64,000 nucleotides of DNA. It comes from Caballeronia sp. INDeC2. GTDB lineage: Bacteria > Pseudomonadota > Gammaproteobacteria > Burkholderiales > Burkholderiaceae. Position 1 is the first letter of the stretch. The number at the start of each line of letters is the position of its first letter. The stretch spans positions 496,001-560,000 of the forward strand of contig NZ_JALQDG010000003.1 in NCBI RefSeq assembly GCF_023631325.1. The letters are read 5' to 3'. A program made the translations under genes and the position numbers. This document shows, one piece after another, positions 17,605 to 27,234 of the stretch. A model generated the notes under the pieces. It was not told where the DNA came from. It was given only the letters and a program-made list of their open reading frames with translations, and made no database searches.

Positions 17605-18462
17605 TCACGCGGGTTTGTCGCTGCGATCGCCGTCGCCGGGATGGAGCGCGTTTTCGTCGTTCGCGAGGCCGAGACGGCGCCGGCGTTGCTCGGCGGCGTC
17701 GATCTGCGCCTGCACTGCGGCGCTCAGGTGATCGGTGTTCTTCGGCCCCGCGCCGAGCTTGGCCATCTCTTCCTTCTTCTTGCGCGCGCGTTCCAGCGCG
17801 GCCTGAATGATCGCGCGTTTCTTCGCTTCGGGATCGTCGCTTGCGTTTGGCGCGGCCGTTTGCGCCGGTGGCGTTTCCCGGATCGGCTGGTCGACGTGCG
17901 CCGCGCGCGCTGTCTGACGCGCGCTTGCCCGCGCCTCGGCCTCTGCGCGCTCGCGCTCGAGACGCGCGACGCGGCGGTCGTGCCGTGCGCGCGCCGCATC
18001 GGCTTCTTGCTGGCTCCATGCGTCCCAGCCGGTGCGCTCGCCGGTCACGGGCACCATCGCGATGCAATCGACCGGGCAGGGCGGCACGCACAGATCGCAG
18101 CCTGTGCACAGTTCGGCGATGACCGTATGCATCTGCTTCGCCGCGCCGACGATAGCATCGACGGGACACGCCTGCATGCACAGCGTGCAGCCGATGCACA
18201 CGTTCTCGTCGATCACCGCGACGGGCCGCGGACGCTCGACGCCATGCGTCGTATCGAGAGGAATATCGGGCTTGCCGAGCAATGCGGCGAGCCGCGCGAC
18301 GCCTTCGGCGCCGCCCGGCGGGCATTGGTTGTAGTTCGCCTCGCCCGCGGCGATGGCGTCGGCGTAAGGTCGGCACGCAGGGTAGCCGCACTTGGTGCAT
18401 TGCGTCTGCGGCAGCAGATCTTCGATGCGCTCTGCGAGCGTCTTGGGAACAGTTGCGGTCAC
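17605..18462 (-). CDS. rsxB: RsxB/RnfB-like iron-sulfur protein, soluble form with charged tail
   Basis: This 285-residue protein has an N-terminal 4Fe-4S domain (C22, C25, C30, C47 in [13 protein letters not shown]). It is followed by two ferredoxin clusters, C89xxC92xxC95xxxC99P and C119xxC122xxC125xxxC129P. Unlike enteric RsxB it lacks the N-terminal membrane helix, starting only about 20 residues before the first cysteine. It also carries a long Ala/Arg/Glu-rich tail (about 145-285) likely to be coiled coil. No other Rsx/Rnf subunit gene is near, so it probably transfers electrons in the cytosol rather than in a full membrane complex. The first of a short rsxB-nth unit. Confidence 0.88.
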   Translation of the reverse strand: MTATVPKTLAERIEDLLPQTQCTKCGYPACRPYADAIAAGEANYNQCPPGGAEGVARLAALLGKPDIPLDTTHGVERPRPVAVIDENVCIGCTLCMQACPVDAIVGAAKQMHTVIAELCTGCDLCVPPCPVDCIAMVPVTGERTGWDAWSQQEADAARARHDRRVARLERERAEAEARASARQTARAAHVDQPIRETPPAQTAAPNASDDPEAKKRAIIQAALERARKKKEEMAKLGAGPKNTDHLSAAVQAQIDAAEQRRRRLGLANDENALHPGDGDRSDKPA

Positions 18463-18661
18463 GAGGGATTGCGATGATGCCTTGGGGACGAGCGCAGCAT
18501 GTGCGCGACGTGGCGATGCGCGTGGCTGTGATCACGTCCACTGCGACGACGGCGGCACGCTGCCTGTTCGGCGCGTGTCCCGCATTTCGGGCACGCGCTC
18601 GGCTTTGACCGACATTATCGCCGAAGTCGTCACTCGTCGTGCCGGATGGCTTTCAATCCTA

Positions 18662-18690
18662 ATTGCCAATGTCCTTCGATGTGCGCATAA
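18662..18690 (+). promoter_or_regulatory. Sigma-70 promoter candidate for the TetR gene, in the 359-base rsxB-tetR spacer
   Basis: TTGCCA (18662-18667) and CATAAT (18685-18690) are exactly 17 bases apart, about 130 bases before the tetR ATG. The rest of the 18463-18821 spacer shows no gene I can support. Confidence 0.6.
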
Positions 18691-18821
18691 TCGAAGCGCT
18701 TTTCCGTTTGACCGCAGGACGGTGTTTCCCAATAACCCTGGGCAGCGCCCGTTCACGTCATGTACCCCAATGCGGGCCGCGTGACGCTAATCCGGCAACG
18801 CGGCTCCCGAGTCATGCCACC

Positions 18822-19454
18822 ATGAATCAGCCGAAAATCAAAAGAGATCCTGAAGGCACCCGGCGCCGTATTTTGCTTGCCGCCGCAGAAGAGTTCGCTG
18901 CCGGAGGTCTGTTCGGCGCCCGCGTCGATCAGATCGCGCGCCGGGCGGAGACCAATGAACGCATGCTCTACTACTACTTCGGTAGCAAGGAGCAGTTATT
19001 CACCGCCGTGCTCGAACATGCGCTGGCCGCGCTCGTCGATGCCGAGCGCACGCTCGAACTCGACGGCATCGCGCCCATCGAGGCGATGACGCGTCTCGCA
19101 CATTTCGTCTGGGATTATTACCGGGATCATCCGGAATTGCTGCGCCTCATCAATAATGAAAACCTGCATGAGGCAAGATATATCAAAGGTTCGAATCGAA
19201 TCCGCGAGCTTATTTCGCCGATCGTCACGACGCTCACTGCTATTCTCGATCGTGGCCAAAAGGCCGGATTGTTTCGCACCGACGTCGATCCGCTCAAGCT
19301 GTATATCGTGCTGTCGGGGCTTGGCTATTACATCGTTTCGAATCGCTTCACGTTGGAAGCGACTTTCGGGCTCGATTTCAGCGAGCAAAGCCAGCGCGAG
19401 CAGATCGTCCGCATGAACACCGAGTTGCTGCTCGCTTATCTGACGCGCCGCTGA
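18822..19454 (+). CDS. TetR/AcrR family transcriptional regulator
   Basis: This 210-residue regulator has an N-terminal HTH (about residues 10-58: GTRRRILLAAAEEFAAGGLF, then VDQIARRAETNERMLYYYFGSKEQLF). The C-terminal TetR ligand/dimerisation domain of the YcdC/CecR-like type includes FVWDYYRDHPELLRLINNENL and LKLYIVLSGLGYYIVSNRFTLEATFG. The ATG at 18822 is preferred; 53 in-frame residues upstream contain no conserved sequence and overlap the promoter. It is convergent with the PHB depolymerase gene across a shared terminator. The target is unknown. Confidence 0.9.
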   Translation: MNQPKIKRDPEGTRRRILLAAAEEFAAGGLFGARVDQIARRAETNERMLYYYFGSKEQLFTAVLEHALAALVDAERTLELDGIAPIEAMTRLAHFVWDYYRDHPELLRLINNENLHEARYIKGSNRIRELISPIVTTLTAILDRGQKAGLFRTDVDPLKLYIVLSGLGYYIVSNRFTLEATFGLDFSEQSQREQIVRMNTELLLAYLTRR

Positions 19455-19473
19455 TCCGGCGCTGTCGAAAGAA

Positions 19474-19508
19474 AAAACGTCGCGCCTTTTTGCAAGGCGC
19501 GACGTTTT
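19474..19508. terminator. Bidirectional terminator between tetR and phaZ
   Basis: A 15-bp perfect inverted repeat (19474-19488 with 19494-19508) with a 5-base loop. It begins with A-runs and ends with T-runs, so it can stop transcription from both convergent genes. Confidence 0.9.
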
Positions 19509-19558
19509 CATTTGGTGCGATGGAATCGGTCCCGTCGCATTCGTGCTCGGGTTCGTGC

Positions 19559-20830
<1,272 letters not shown>

Positions 20831-21183
20831 GGTTGCCCCAGTAACTCCGGTGGAAACCGGTACCCGTTGATCCGGCAATGCATCCGGCGATGAACTTCAA
20901 CGGCATTCGATGACCCCCGGCGGCGCGGCGGGCTGTCGCCATGCTGCCGGGGCACTGTCCTTCCTGCGATGCGTCCTGCCTGCCTTTCCGTGCTGCCGCC
21001 CGCGCAATACCGACTTTGAAAATGAAGCTGGGAGCGCGCGCAAGATTTTCCGCGCATTAAGCATTCAATTCAACTGATCGGTCGAACTTGCCGGCCTGGA
21101 AACAACACATCTCGGCATCTTACGTTTTGTGCATTGCACCAATATTACCGGTAAACGCCAATTTCATCAAATGAAACAGAGAT
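20831..21183. promoter_or_regulatory. Upstream region of phaZ with palindrome GTGCATTGCAC
   Basis: This 353-base stretch is less GC-rich than its surroundings and contains no gene. A perfect 5+1+5 inverted repeat (GTGCATTGCAC, 21129-21139) lies near the GH15 end. Its TGC-N3-GCA core is the type bound by PhaR polyhydroxybutyrate regulators, which fits a control site for phaZ about 300 bases away. The assignment is inferred. Confidence 0.35.
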
Positions 21184-23058
21184 TTAGGACTTTCCGGTTG
21201 CAGCATCGATCTCGGCTTGCGCTTCCGTTTCGCCGTGATGTTCCGCGCCGGACGGCTGGCCGATCGCCTTCGCCATTTCCTCCTCGTGACGCATCAGGTT
21301 CATCCCGGTGTGGACCAGCGCCACGTGGGTGAAGGCCTGCGGGAAATTCCCGACCATGCGCTTTGCCACCGTGTCGTATTCCTCGGCCAGCAGTCCGACG
21401 TCGTTCGCGAGACCGACGAGGCGTTCGAACATCGCGTGCGCTTCGTCGATCCGGCCTTGTAGCGCCAGATTGTCGACCAGCCAAAAGCTACAAGCCAGAA
21501 ACGTGCCTTCTCCCGGCGGCAACCCGTCCGCGACTTCGGCGGTGTGATAGCGCTTCACCAGGCCATCGTGCGTCAACATGGTCTCGATCGCATGTACGGT
21601 TCCGGTCACTCGCGGATCTTTTGGCGGCAAAAATCCGAGCAATGGGATGAGCAGCAGGCTTGCATCGAGCGCATCGCTGCCGTAGGCCTGCGTGAACGAG
21701 TTCAGCGCCGGGTTCCAGCTCTTCTTCAACACCTCGGCACGGATGCGCGTACGCATCTCGCGCCAGTGGTCGATCGGGCCGGGCAGGTCGAACTTTTCCG
21801 CCGATTTGATCGCGCGGTCGTAGGCGACCCACGCCATGACTTTCGAAAACGTGAAGTGCTGGCGTCCGCCGCGCACTTCCCAGATGCCTTCGTCGGGCTG
21901 TTCCCAGATCGTGTCGAGGTGTTGCATCATCGCGCACTGGATCGACCAGGCGGTTTCGTCGCTCTGCAGGCCGCCGACGCGCGCGAGGTGCAGCGCGTTC
22001 ATCACTTCGCCGTAGACGTCGAGCTGCAACTGATCGACCGCGCCATTGCCGATGCGCACCGGCGCCGCGCCCTCGTAGCCGGGCAGCCACGCAATCTCCC
22101 ACTCGGGCAGGCGGCGCTCGCCCGCGATGCCGTACATGATCTGAATCTGCGACGGCGAACCCGCCATCACGCGGCCCAGCCACGCCCGCCACGCGCGGGC
22201 TTCGTCGTAGTAGCCGCCGCGCATCATCGCGAGCAGGGTGATGGTCGCGTCGCGCAGCCAGCAGTAGCGATAGTCCCAGTTGCGCGTGCCGCCGAGCTGC
22301 TCCGGCAGCGAGGTCGTGGGCGCAGCGACGATGCCGCCGGTCGGCTCATAGGCGAGCGCCTTGAGCGTGATGAGCGAGCGGCGGATCGCACCCGCCCAGC
22401 GGCCCTTGAGTTCGCTTTGCCCCGACCATTCGCGCCAGTGGTTTTCGGTGCGCGCGAGTTGCGTCTGGGGATCGGATGCGTGCGGCAGACGCAGATGCGA
22501 CTGCGAATAGCACAGCGAGAAGGGCACCCGCTCGCCGGCGCTCACGTCGAAGCAGGCGGTGGTGCGCATGTTTTCACCGACGAGATCGACCGGCGTGCGC
22601 AGCACCGCGAGATCCGGTCCGGCGATCGCGCGGATGCCGCTATCGTCGGGAAGGCGGCTGACCCAGGGCACGGCCGAGCCGTAATCGAAGCGCAGCACGA
22701 GTTCCATCTTCATGCGCACCGTGCCGCGCCGGCCGATTACGATGCGCACGAGCTCCGAATGCCCGTTGCGCAAGGGCATGAAATCGACGATCGTCACCGC
22801 GCCTTGCGGCGTTTCGAAATCGGTTTCGAGGACCAGCGTGTCCTCGCGATAGCGGCGGCTGATGACGGGCGTTTCGCCGTCGGGCATCTCGGGCGCGAGG
22901 AGCCATCGGCCATGCTCGGGCGTGCCGAGCAGCGCCGCGAAGCACGCGCCGGAGTCGAAGCGCGGCCAACAGAGCCAATCGACGGAGCCGTCGCGGGAAA
23001 TGAGCGCTGCGGTGTGGCCGTCGCCGACCATCGCATAGTCTTCGATCAGTGCTGGCAT
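21184..23058 (-). CDS. Glycoside hydrolase family 15 protein (glucoamylase/trehalase-like)
   Basis: This 624-residue cytosolic protein has an N-terminal beta-sandwich-like domain starting MPALIEDYAMVGDGHTAALI and SRDGSVDWLCWPRFDSGACF. An (alpha/alpha)6 catalytic barrel follows from about residue 250. Hallmarks are LGGTRNWDYRYCWLRDA in the barrel, the general acid region QPDEGIWEVRGGRQHFTFSKVM, and the general base region GLLAEEYD near the C terminus. The family acts on alpha-glucosides, including trehalose or maltodextrin. The ATG at 23058 gives the standard N terminus; 20 upstream in-frame residues are unlike the family. No signal peptide. Confidence 0.9.
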   Translation of the reverse strand: MPALIEDYAMVGDGHTAALISRDGSVDWLCWPRFDSGACFAALLGTPEHGRWLLAPEMPDGETPVISRRYREDTLVLETDFETPQGAVTIVDFMPLRNGHSELVRIVIGRRGTVRMKMELVLRFDYGSAVPWVSRLPDDSGIRAIAGPDLAVLRTPVDLVGENMRTTACFDVSAGERVPFSLCYSQSHLRLPHASDPQTQLARTENHWREWSGQSELKGRWAGAIRRSLITLKALAYEPTGGIVAAPTTSLPEQLGGTRNWDYRYCWLRDATITLLAMMRGGYYDEARAWRAWLGRVMAGSPSQIQIMYGIAGERRLPEWEIAWLPGYEGAAPVRIGNGAVDQLQLDVYGEVMNALHLARVGGLQSDETAWSIQCAMMQHLDTIWEQPDEGIWEVRGGRQHFTFSKVMAWVAYDRAIKSAEKFDLPGPIDHWREMRTRIRAEVLKKSWNPALNSFTQAYGSDALDASLLLIPLLGFLPPKDPRVTGTVHAIETMLTHDGLVKRYHTAEVADGLPPGEGTFLACSFWLVDNLALQGRIDEAHAMFERLVGLANDVGLLAEEYDTVAKRMVGNFPQAFTHVALVHTGMNLMRHEEEMAKAIGQPSGAEHHGETEAQAEIDAATGKS

Positions 23059-23461
23059 AAGTGAACATCGTCCTGCTGGCGGCGCGGGCCGGATCGAAAC
23101 GCGCCGCGGGTTGAGCAAAAGAGTCGGGACGCGGCGCGCCCCGAGCGAAGCGCGGCGTCATCGGCGGATGAAGCGACGCACGCCGCGCATGCTGTCTGGC
23201 CGCATTCTGCCGCAATCGTTCGCGGCAAGCAGAAAACCCGTCCGCGTGCGATCACGGTGCGCCGCGCCGCGCTGGCGAAAAAGCACTGGCGAAGCGCCGG
23301 TCGGGACGTTGAAAGGACATTCGACTGATGTTAAGAACGAGGTTCGCCGAAACTTTTGGAGCCTTTCACGCGTCTTTCATGCACGGTCCGGCGCGTTCGC
23401 ACTTGCGGGCCCTGCCTGTCCCGTTTGAACCCTAACGTAGCGTTTTCGTGGAACAGAACCC
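23059..23461. other. 403-base intergenic region, no gene recognised
   Basis: Lies between the divergent GH15 gene and a small ORF. Open frames here are Arg-rich and lack the third-position bias of real genes. No terminator or repeat was seen; the GH15 promoter is presumably inside. Confidence 0.5.
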
Positions 23462-23710
23462 GTGCTCTGTCCGTCGAACGCCGACTGCAACGCCATTCTT
23501 TCCGCCGCGAGCTGCGTCTCGGACGCCGAGGTGCTTCTCGCGCTCGATCACAAGCATCTCGGTCTATCGCGCAACGCGATGGAAACCGCCGCTGCTTTCC
23601 TCACCGAGCGCGGCTGTTTCAGCCGCTATAGTTTCTGCGCCGCGGGCGTCTCGGTCGGCGCGCTGTCGTTGCAGGGACGCCTGCGTCTGGACCAACTCAC
23701 GAACGGCTGA
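23462..23710 (+). CDS. Small cysteine-rich hypothetical protein
   Basis: An 82-residue frame starting GTG with a weak GGAA site 8 bases before. A stop codon lies eight codons upstream of it, so no longer form is possible. About four fifths of its codons end in G or C, like true genes here, and the product is not basic-biased like the shadow frames. It has six cysteines (LCPSNADCNAIL, AASCVSD, RGCFSRYSFCAAG) and no clear signal or membrane segment. I do not recognise the family. The region EVLLALDHKHLGLSRNAMET looks helical. Confidence 0.45.
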   Translation: MLCPSNADCNAILSAASCVSDAEVLLALDHKHLGLSRNAMETAAAFLTERGCFSRYSFCAAGVSVGALSLQGRLRLDQLTNG

Positions 23711-23851
23711 CGAACCCACGCCGGTCGTGCGTGTCCTTCTTTCGTGACACTTTGCGCACGCGCGCGGATCATCTAGTGCGCGTTGGCGTTTGCGGCCGCA
23801 TCTGCGGAACCGTCGACGTGAATCGGCGTCACAACGACAGCCGCGCGCCCG

Positions 23852-24004
23852 TCAGAAATGAGCCGATCCCATACCGAACAGACCGATCAGCCCGATCACG
23901 ATCAGATAGATCGCGACGATGAAGTTCAGCAACCGCGGCATGATGAGAATCAGGATCCCGGCGATCAGTGAAACCAGCGGGCCAAGGCTTAGGTGAATAG
24001 TCAT
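23852..24004 (-). CDS. DUF3096 small membrane peptide
   Basis: A 50-residue peptide made almost wholly of two hydrophobic helices (LGPLVSLIAGILILIMPRLL and NFIVAIYLIVIGLIGLFG). It matches the DUF3096 family of very short bacterial membrane proteins with the LIAGILILI-P-RLLN core. No function is established. The ATG at 24004 is used; an upstream extension in the same frame is Arg-rich and not hydrophobic. A GGAGTTG ribosome site precedes it. Confidence 0.8.
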   Translation of the reverse strand: MTIHLSLGPLVSLIAGILILIMPRLLNFIVAIYLIVIGLIGLFGMGSAHF

Positions 24005-24208
24005 CGCGGCAACTCCTGTTGTTGGTTCGAATCGTGTCGGTTGGCCTGACGTGCGCGGTGTATCTTGGCGGCGAACCCCGTCGCTCGTGATGGCGGTCCG
24101 CGCCGTTTGGAGCGGAATTTGCTCTCGCACGTCCTTGGGCCTTGCGATGCCGGCGAACTCGCGCGTCGCCCCCGACAACAAGCAGCAAAGAGACGATGAG
24201 GAGGTTTC

Positions 24209-25525
24209 ATGCACCCGAGCCATCCCTGCGGCGCGAATTCGCTGATGCCCGTATTGCAAGACGCGCGCCCGATGCGCACGAGGCCTGTCGCGTGGGCGAA
24301 AGGCATCGCGCTGATGCTGTCGCTCGCGGCCGCGCAAGCCTTCGCGCAGACCGCCGCGACGCCCGCCGCGCCTGCCGCAGCGAGCGGCGCGGCCACGACG
24401 AGCGCGTCGGCCGGCGAGATCTACGATCTGCTCATCGGCACCTACACGGGCGGCGGAAAGAGCGAAGGCATCTATGTGTATCGCTTCGATACGGGCAACG
24501 GCGAACTGTCCCGCATCGCGTCGGCGCAGACGGTCAATCCGTCGTATCTCGTCGTGAGCCGCGACCGGAATTACGTGTATGCAGTGAACGAATTGCCCGG
24601 CGACAACGGCCCCGCGACGCAGCGCGGCGGCGTGAGCGCCTTTCGCTTCGATCGCGCGACCGGCCAGTTGAGCTTCCTCAACCGCGTTTCATCTGACGGC
24701 AACGATCCGTGCTATCTCGCGCTTTCGCCCGATGGAAAATATCTGCTCACCGCGAACTACTCCGTCGCTTCGAATCCGGGCGGCAGCTTCGCGGTTTTTC
24801 CGCTGTCGTCCGACGGACACGTCGGCAACTCCGTGCTGACCGTGCATCACGAAGGCGGCGGACCGGTGAAGGGACGGCAGGACAACTCGCACGTCCACTC
24901 GACCGTGTTCTCGCCTGACGGCAAGTATCTCTTTGCGCAGGATCTCGGCGTCGACAAAGTGTTCGCCTATCGCTACACGCCCGATCCGTCGGCATCGGGC
25001 CGCGGCCTCCTCGGTCCGACCGAAGCGCGCTTTACGCCGATGAAGGCGGGCTCCGGACCGCGCCATCTGATCTTCGACGCAAGCGGCAGGCACGCCTATC
25101 TGACGACCGAACTGAACGCGTCCGTGTACGTGTTCGATTACCGCGACGGCAAGCTCGCGCAGGTCCAGAACGTGTCGCTGATCGCGCCCGGCTTCAGAGG
25201 CAAGATCGGCGGCGGCGCGGTTCATCTGTCGCCGGACGGGCGCTTCCTTTACGCGACCAATCGCGGCGACGCCAACGAGCTCGTCCAGTTCGCGGTCGAT
25301 TCGAAGAACGGCCATCTGAAGCTCGTCAAACGTTACCCGACGCTCGGCAAGACGCCGCGCGAATTCGCGATCGACCCGACCGGGCGCTGGCTCATCGTCG
25401 GCAATCAGGAGAGCGACAGCGCGTACTTCTTCCGCCGCGATCCACAGACGGGCGAGCTCGCGTCGGACCCGAAGAAGCTGTCGATCGGCTCGCCGGTCGA
25501 TTTCAAGTTCGTGTCGCCGTCGTGA
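24209..25525 (+). CDS. Exported lactonase family (7-bladed beta-propeller) protein
   Basis: This 438-residue protein has an N-terminal signal peptide with a long basic n-region and the core GIALMLSLAAAQAFAQ (about residues 32-47). An Ala/Thr/Ser-rich stretch follows, then a lactonase (PF10282-type) beta-propeller from about residue 70. It shows YDLLIGTYTGGGKSEGIYVYRFD, repeated SPDGKYL blade motifs, SGPRHLIFDASGRHAYLTTE and the final PREFAIDPTGRWLIVGNQESD. Relatives include 6-phosphogluconolactonase, but export suggests another periplasmic substrate. A strong AGGAGG site six bases before the ATG supports this start. Confidence 0.87.
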   Translation: MHPSHPCGANSLMPVLQDARPMRTRPVAWAKGIALMLSLAAAQAFAQTAATPAAPAAASGAATTSASAGEIYDLLIGTYTGGGKSEGIYVYRFDTGNGELSRIASAQTVNPSYLVVSRDRNYVYAVNELPGDNGPATQRGGVSAFRFDRATGQLSFLNRVSSDGNDPCYLALSPDGKYLLTANYSVASNPGGSFAVFPLSSDGHVGNSVLTVHHEGGGPVKGRQDNSHVHSTVFSPDGKYLFAQDLGVDKVFAYRYTPDPSASGRGLLGPTEARFTPMKAGSGPRHLIFDASGRHAYLTTELNASVYVFDYRDGKLAQVQNVSLIAPGFRGKIGGGAVHLSPDGRFLYATNRGDANELVQFAVDSKNGHLKLVKRYPTLGKTPREFAIDPTGRWLIVGNQESDSAYFFRRDPQTGELASDPKKLSIGSPVDFKFVSPS

Positions 25526-25593
25526 TGGCCTGATCGGAGAGACCAAAGCGGCCGTCGAGCCGCGACCCACGAGCGACGCGCTGTCCGACGACG

Positions 25594-26091
25594 ATGAAAA
25601 AAATCTGGTCAAGGCGGTCATGGTTTCGATGGTGTGCGCGCCGTTCGCGGTCCGCGCGGACGAAAACAAGCGATGCGATTTCAAGCGGGACCGAATGTCG
25701 TCGGCGTGCCAGCGTGTGATGCGCGTCGCCGACGACGGCACATGGGATCTCTACGTGACCGGCTACGGCTGGCATGTCGATGGCTTCGACAATCGCAGCG
25801 AACTGAACCCATGGTCGTACGGCGGCGGCGCGGGCAAGCACTGGACGGATGCGAACGGCAACGAGGACATTTTGTTTGCGTTCGCCTTTTCGGATTCGCA
25901 TCGCAACTTCGAACCGATCGGCGGTTACGCGCGCCAGTGGTACAAGAAGCCGGTGCTCGGCGGCTTGCAGGCGGGTGGCGGGTTCTTCGTCGGCGTCGCG
26001 GCGCGCGTCGATCATGGCGACGATCATCCCGTGCATCCCGGGCCTGAACGACGGCGACGTCGCGTTCTTTTGGGGGCGCTACGAGTTCTAG
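25594..26091 (+). pseudogene. pagP: Broken lipid A palmitoyltransferase PagP
   Basis: PagP is an outer-membrane beta-barrel that moves palmitate to lipid A. The frame from 25620 has the family core: WDLYVTGYGWHVDG with catalytic His and AFAFSDSHRNFEPIGGY with the Asp-Ser pair, then YARQWY and GLQAGGGFFVGVAARVD. The remaining C-terminal strands (MATIIPCIPGLNDGDVAFF ending WGRYEF) lie in another frame ending at 26091. About 25 residues expected between ARVD and IMAT are missing, so a deletion with a frameshift occurred near 26010. The lysine start MKKIWSR (25594) is also out of frame with the hydrophobic VMVSMVCAPFAVRA signal core. Probably inactive unless assembly errors explain it. Confidence 0.75.
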
Positions 26092-26178
26092 TACGATGCG
26101 TTTCCGAGGCGCTTTTCTCTCGCATTCGACTGAAAGGTGTACTGAGGAAAACGAAAGGAAACAGCAGGGAATGCAAGA

Positions 26179-27231
26179 TTGAACACGACTCGACCATTCG
26201 ATTCACGCGAGCGCCCGCCCAAGCGCAACGAGCCGGCGCCGCCGGGCTTCATCAGCGCGTTCAGCTTCGCCGGCGGCGAGGCGCTGCGGCTGACATGGGA
26301 CGAAGCGCGCGATTCCGTCGTGGGCGACGGCCCGACGTGGCTGCATCTGTCGGCGAACGACGACACCGTCGAAGGCTGGCTCGAAGGCGTCACGTCGATG
26401 CCGGATGTCGCGCGCGAGTTCCTGAACGGCGAGGATAAGCGTCCGCGCGTGCATATCGGCTCGAACTTCATGTACGGCGTCGTCGCGGACCTCGAACTCG
26501 TCGCGAAGACGCCGGATGCCGCCGCGCCCGGCGTGCGCGAAGCGAACCGCGCGACCGGTGCGCTGCGTTTTTACGTCGACAAACATCGCATGATCACGGT
26601 GCGCGCGCGGCCGCTGGAATCGACCGACCGGTTGCGCCACGCGGTGCTCGAGGGCGCGATCTTCCGCGATACCGTCGACCTCTTCGCGGGACTCATTCGC
26701 GCGCTGAACGATACCTTCGCGGACCGCATCGACGAAATCGGCGACTGTCTCGACGATGTCGAGGAAAGCGTGCTCGAAGGAAGCCATTCGAAATGCCGCG
26801 CGGTGCTGGGCGACGTGCGGCGGCGCATCGTGGAAGTGAAGCGGTTCATCGATCCCGAGCGCAACGCGCTGACGCAACTCGTGTTGCGCAAGCTCGAATG
26901 GGCCGAACCGCGTTCGATGGAAGCGCTCGTGCAGGCAATCCAGGTGCTGAACGGCCTGGGCGGCGGCCTGGAAGGTCTCTACGAACGCGCGAAGCTGTTG
27001 CAGGATGAAATCGCCGCGGCGCTGTCGGAAGACATCAACCGCAAGCTGCTCTGGCTCGCGATCATGTCCGCGTTGCTCTTGCCCGCCACGCTCGTGACGG
27101 GCATTTTCGGCATGAACGTGGCGGGATTGCCGGGAACGAAGGATCCGGCGTCGTTCTGGGTCGTCGTCGGCGTGATGACGGGCTGCGCCGCCATCACGAT
27201 CTTTCTCTTGCGCCGCCTGCGTCTCTGGTAG
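26179..27231 (+). CDS. CorA/ZntB-family divalent cation transporter
   Basis: This 350-residue protein has a long cytosolic N-terminal funnel domain (residues 1-285) and two C-terminal membrane helices. The signature GMN motif is in LVTGIFGMNVAGLPG between them. The loop AGLPGTKDPASFWVV lacks the acidic EED-type pattern and resembles ZntB-like members, which transport zinc; CorA members move magnesium or cobalt. The start is TTG with a CAGGGA site nine bases before. It ends four bases from the ftsK stop on the other strand. Confidence 0.88.
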   Translation: MNTTRPFDSRERPPKRNEPAPPGFISAFSFAGGEALRLTWDEARDSVVGDGPTWLHLSANDDTVEGWLEGVTSMPDVAREFLNGEDKRPRVHIGSNFMYGVVADLELVAKTPDAAAPGVREANRATGALRFYVDKHRMITVRARPLESTDRLRHAVLEGAIFRDTVDLFAGLIRALNDTFADRIDEIGDCLDDVEESVLEGSHSKCRAVLGDVRRRIVEVKRFIDPERNALTQLVLRKLEWAEPRSMEALVQAIQVLNGLGGGLEGLYERAKLLQDEIAAALSEDINRKLLWLAIMSALLLPATLVTGIFGMNVAGLPGTKDPASFWVVVGVMTGCAAITIFLLRRLRLW

Positions 27232-27234
27232 CGC

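Noticed and set aside
19188..19202. ggttcgaatc-like sequence resembling a tRNA T-loop
   Set aside because: It is inside the tetR gene and there is no cloverleaf pairing around it; no tRNA elsewhere was found.
23356..23631. Plus-strand frame overlapping the small cysteine-rich ORF
   Set aside because: Arg-rich, no codon bias; the frame at 23462 fits better.
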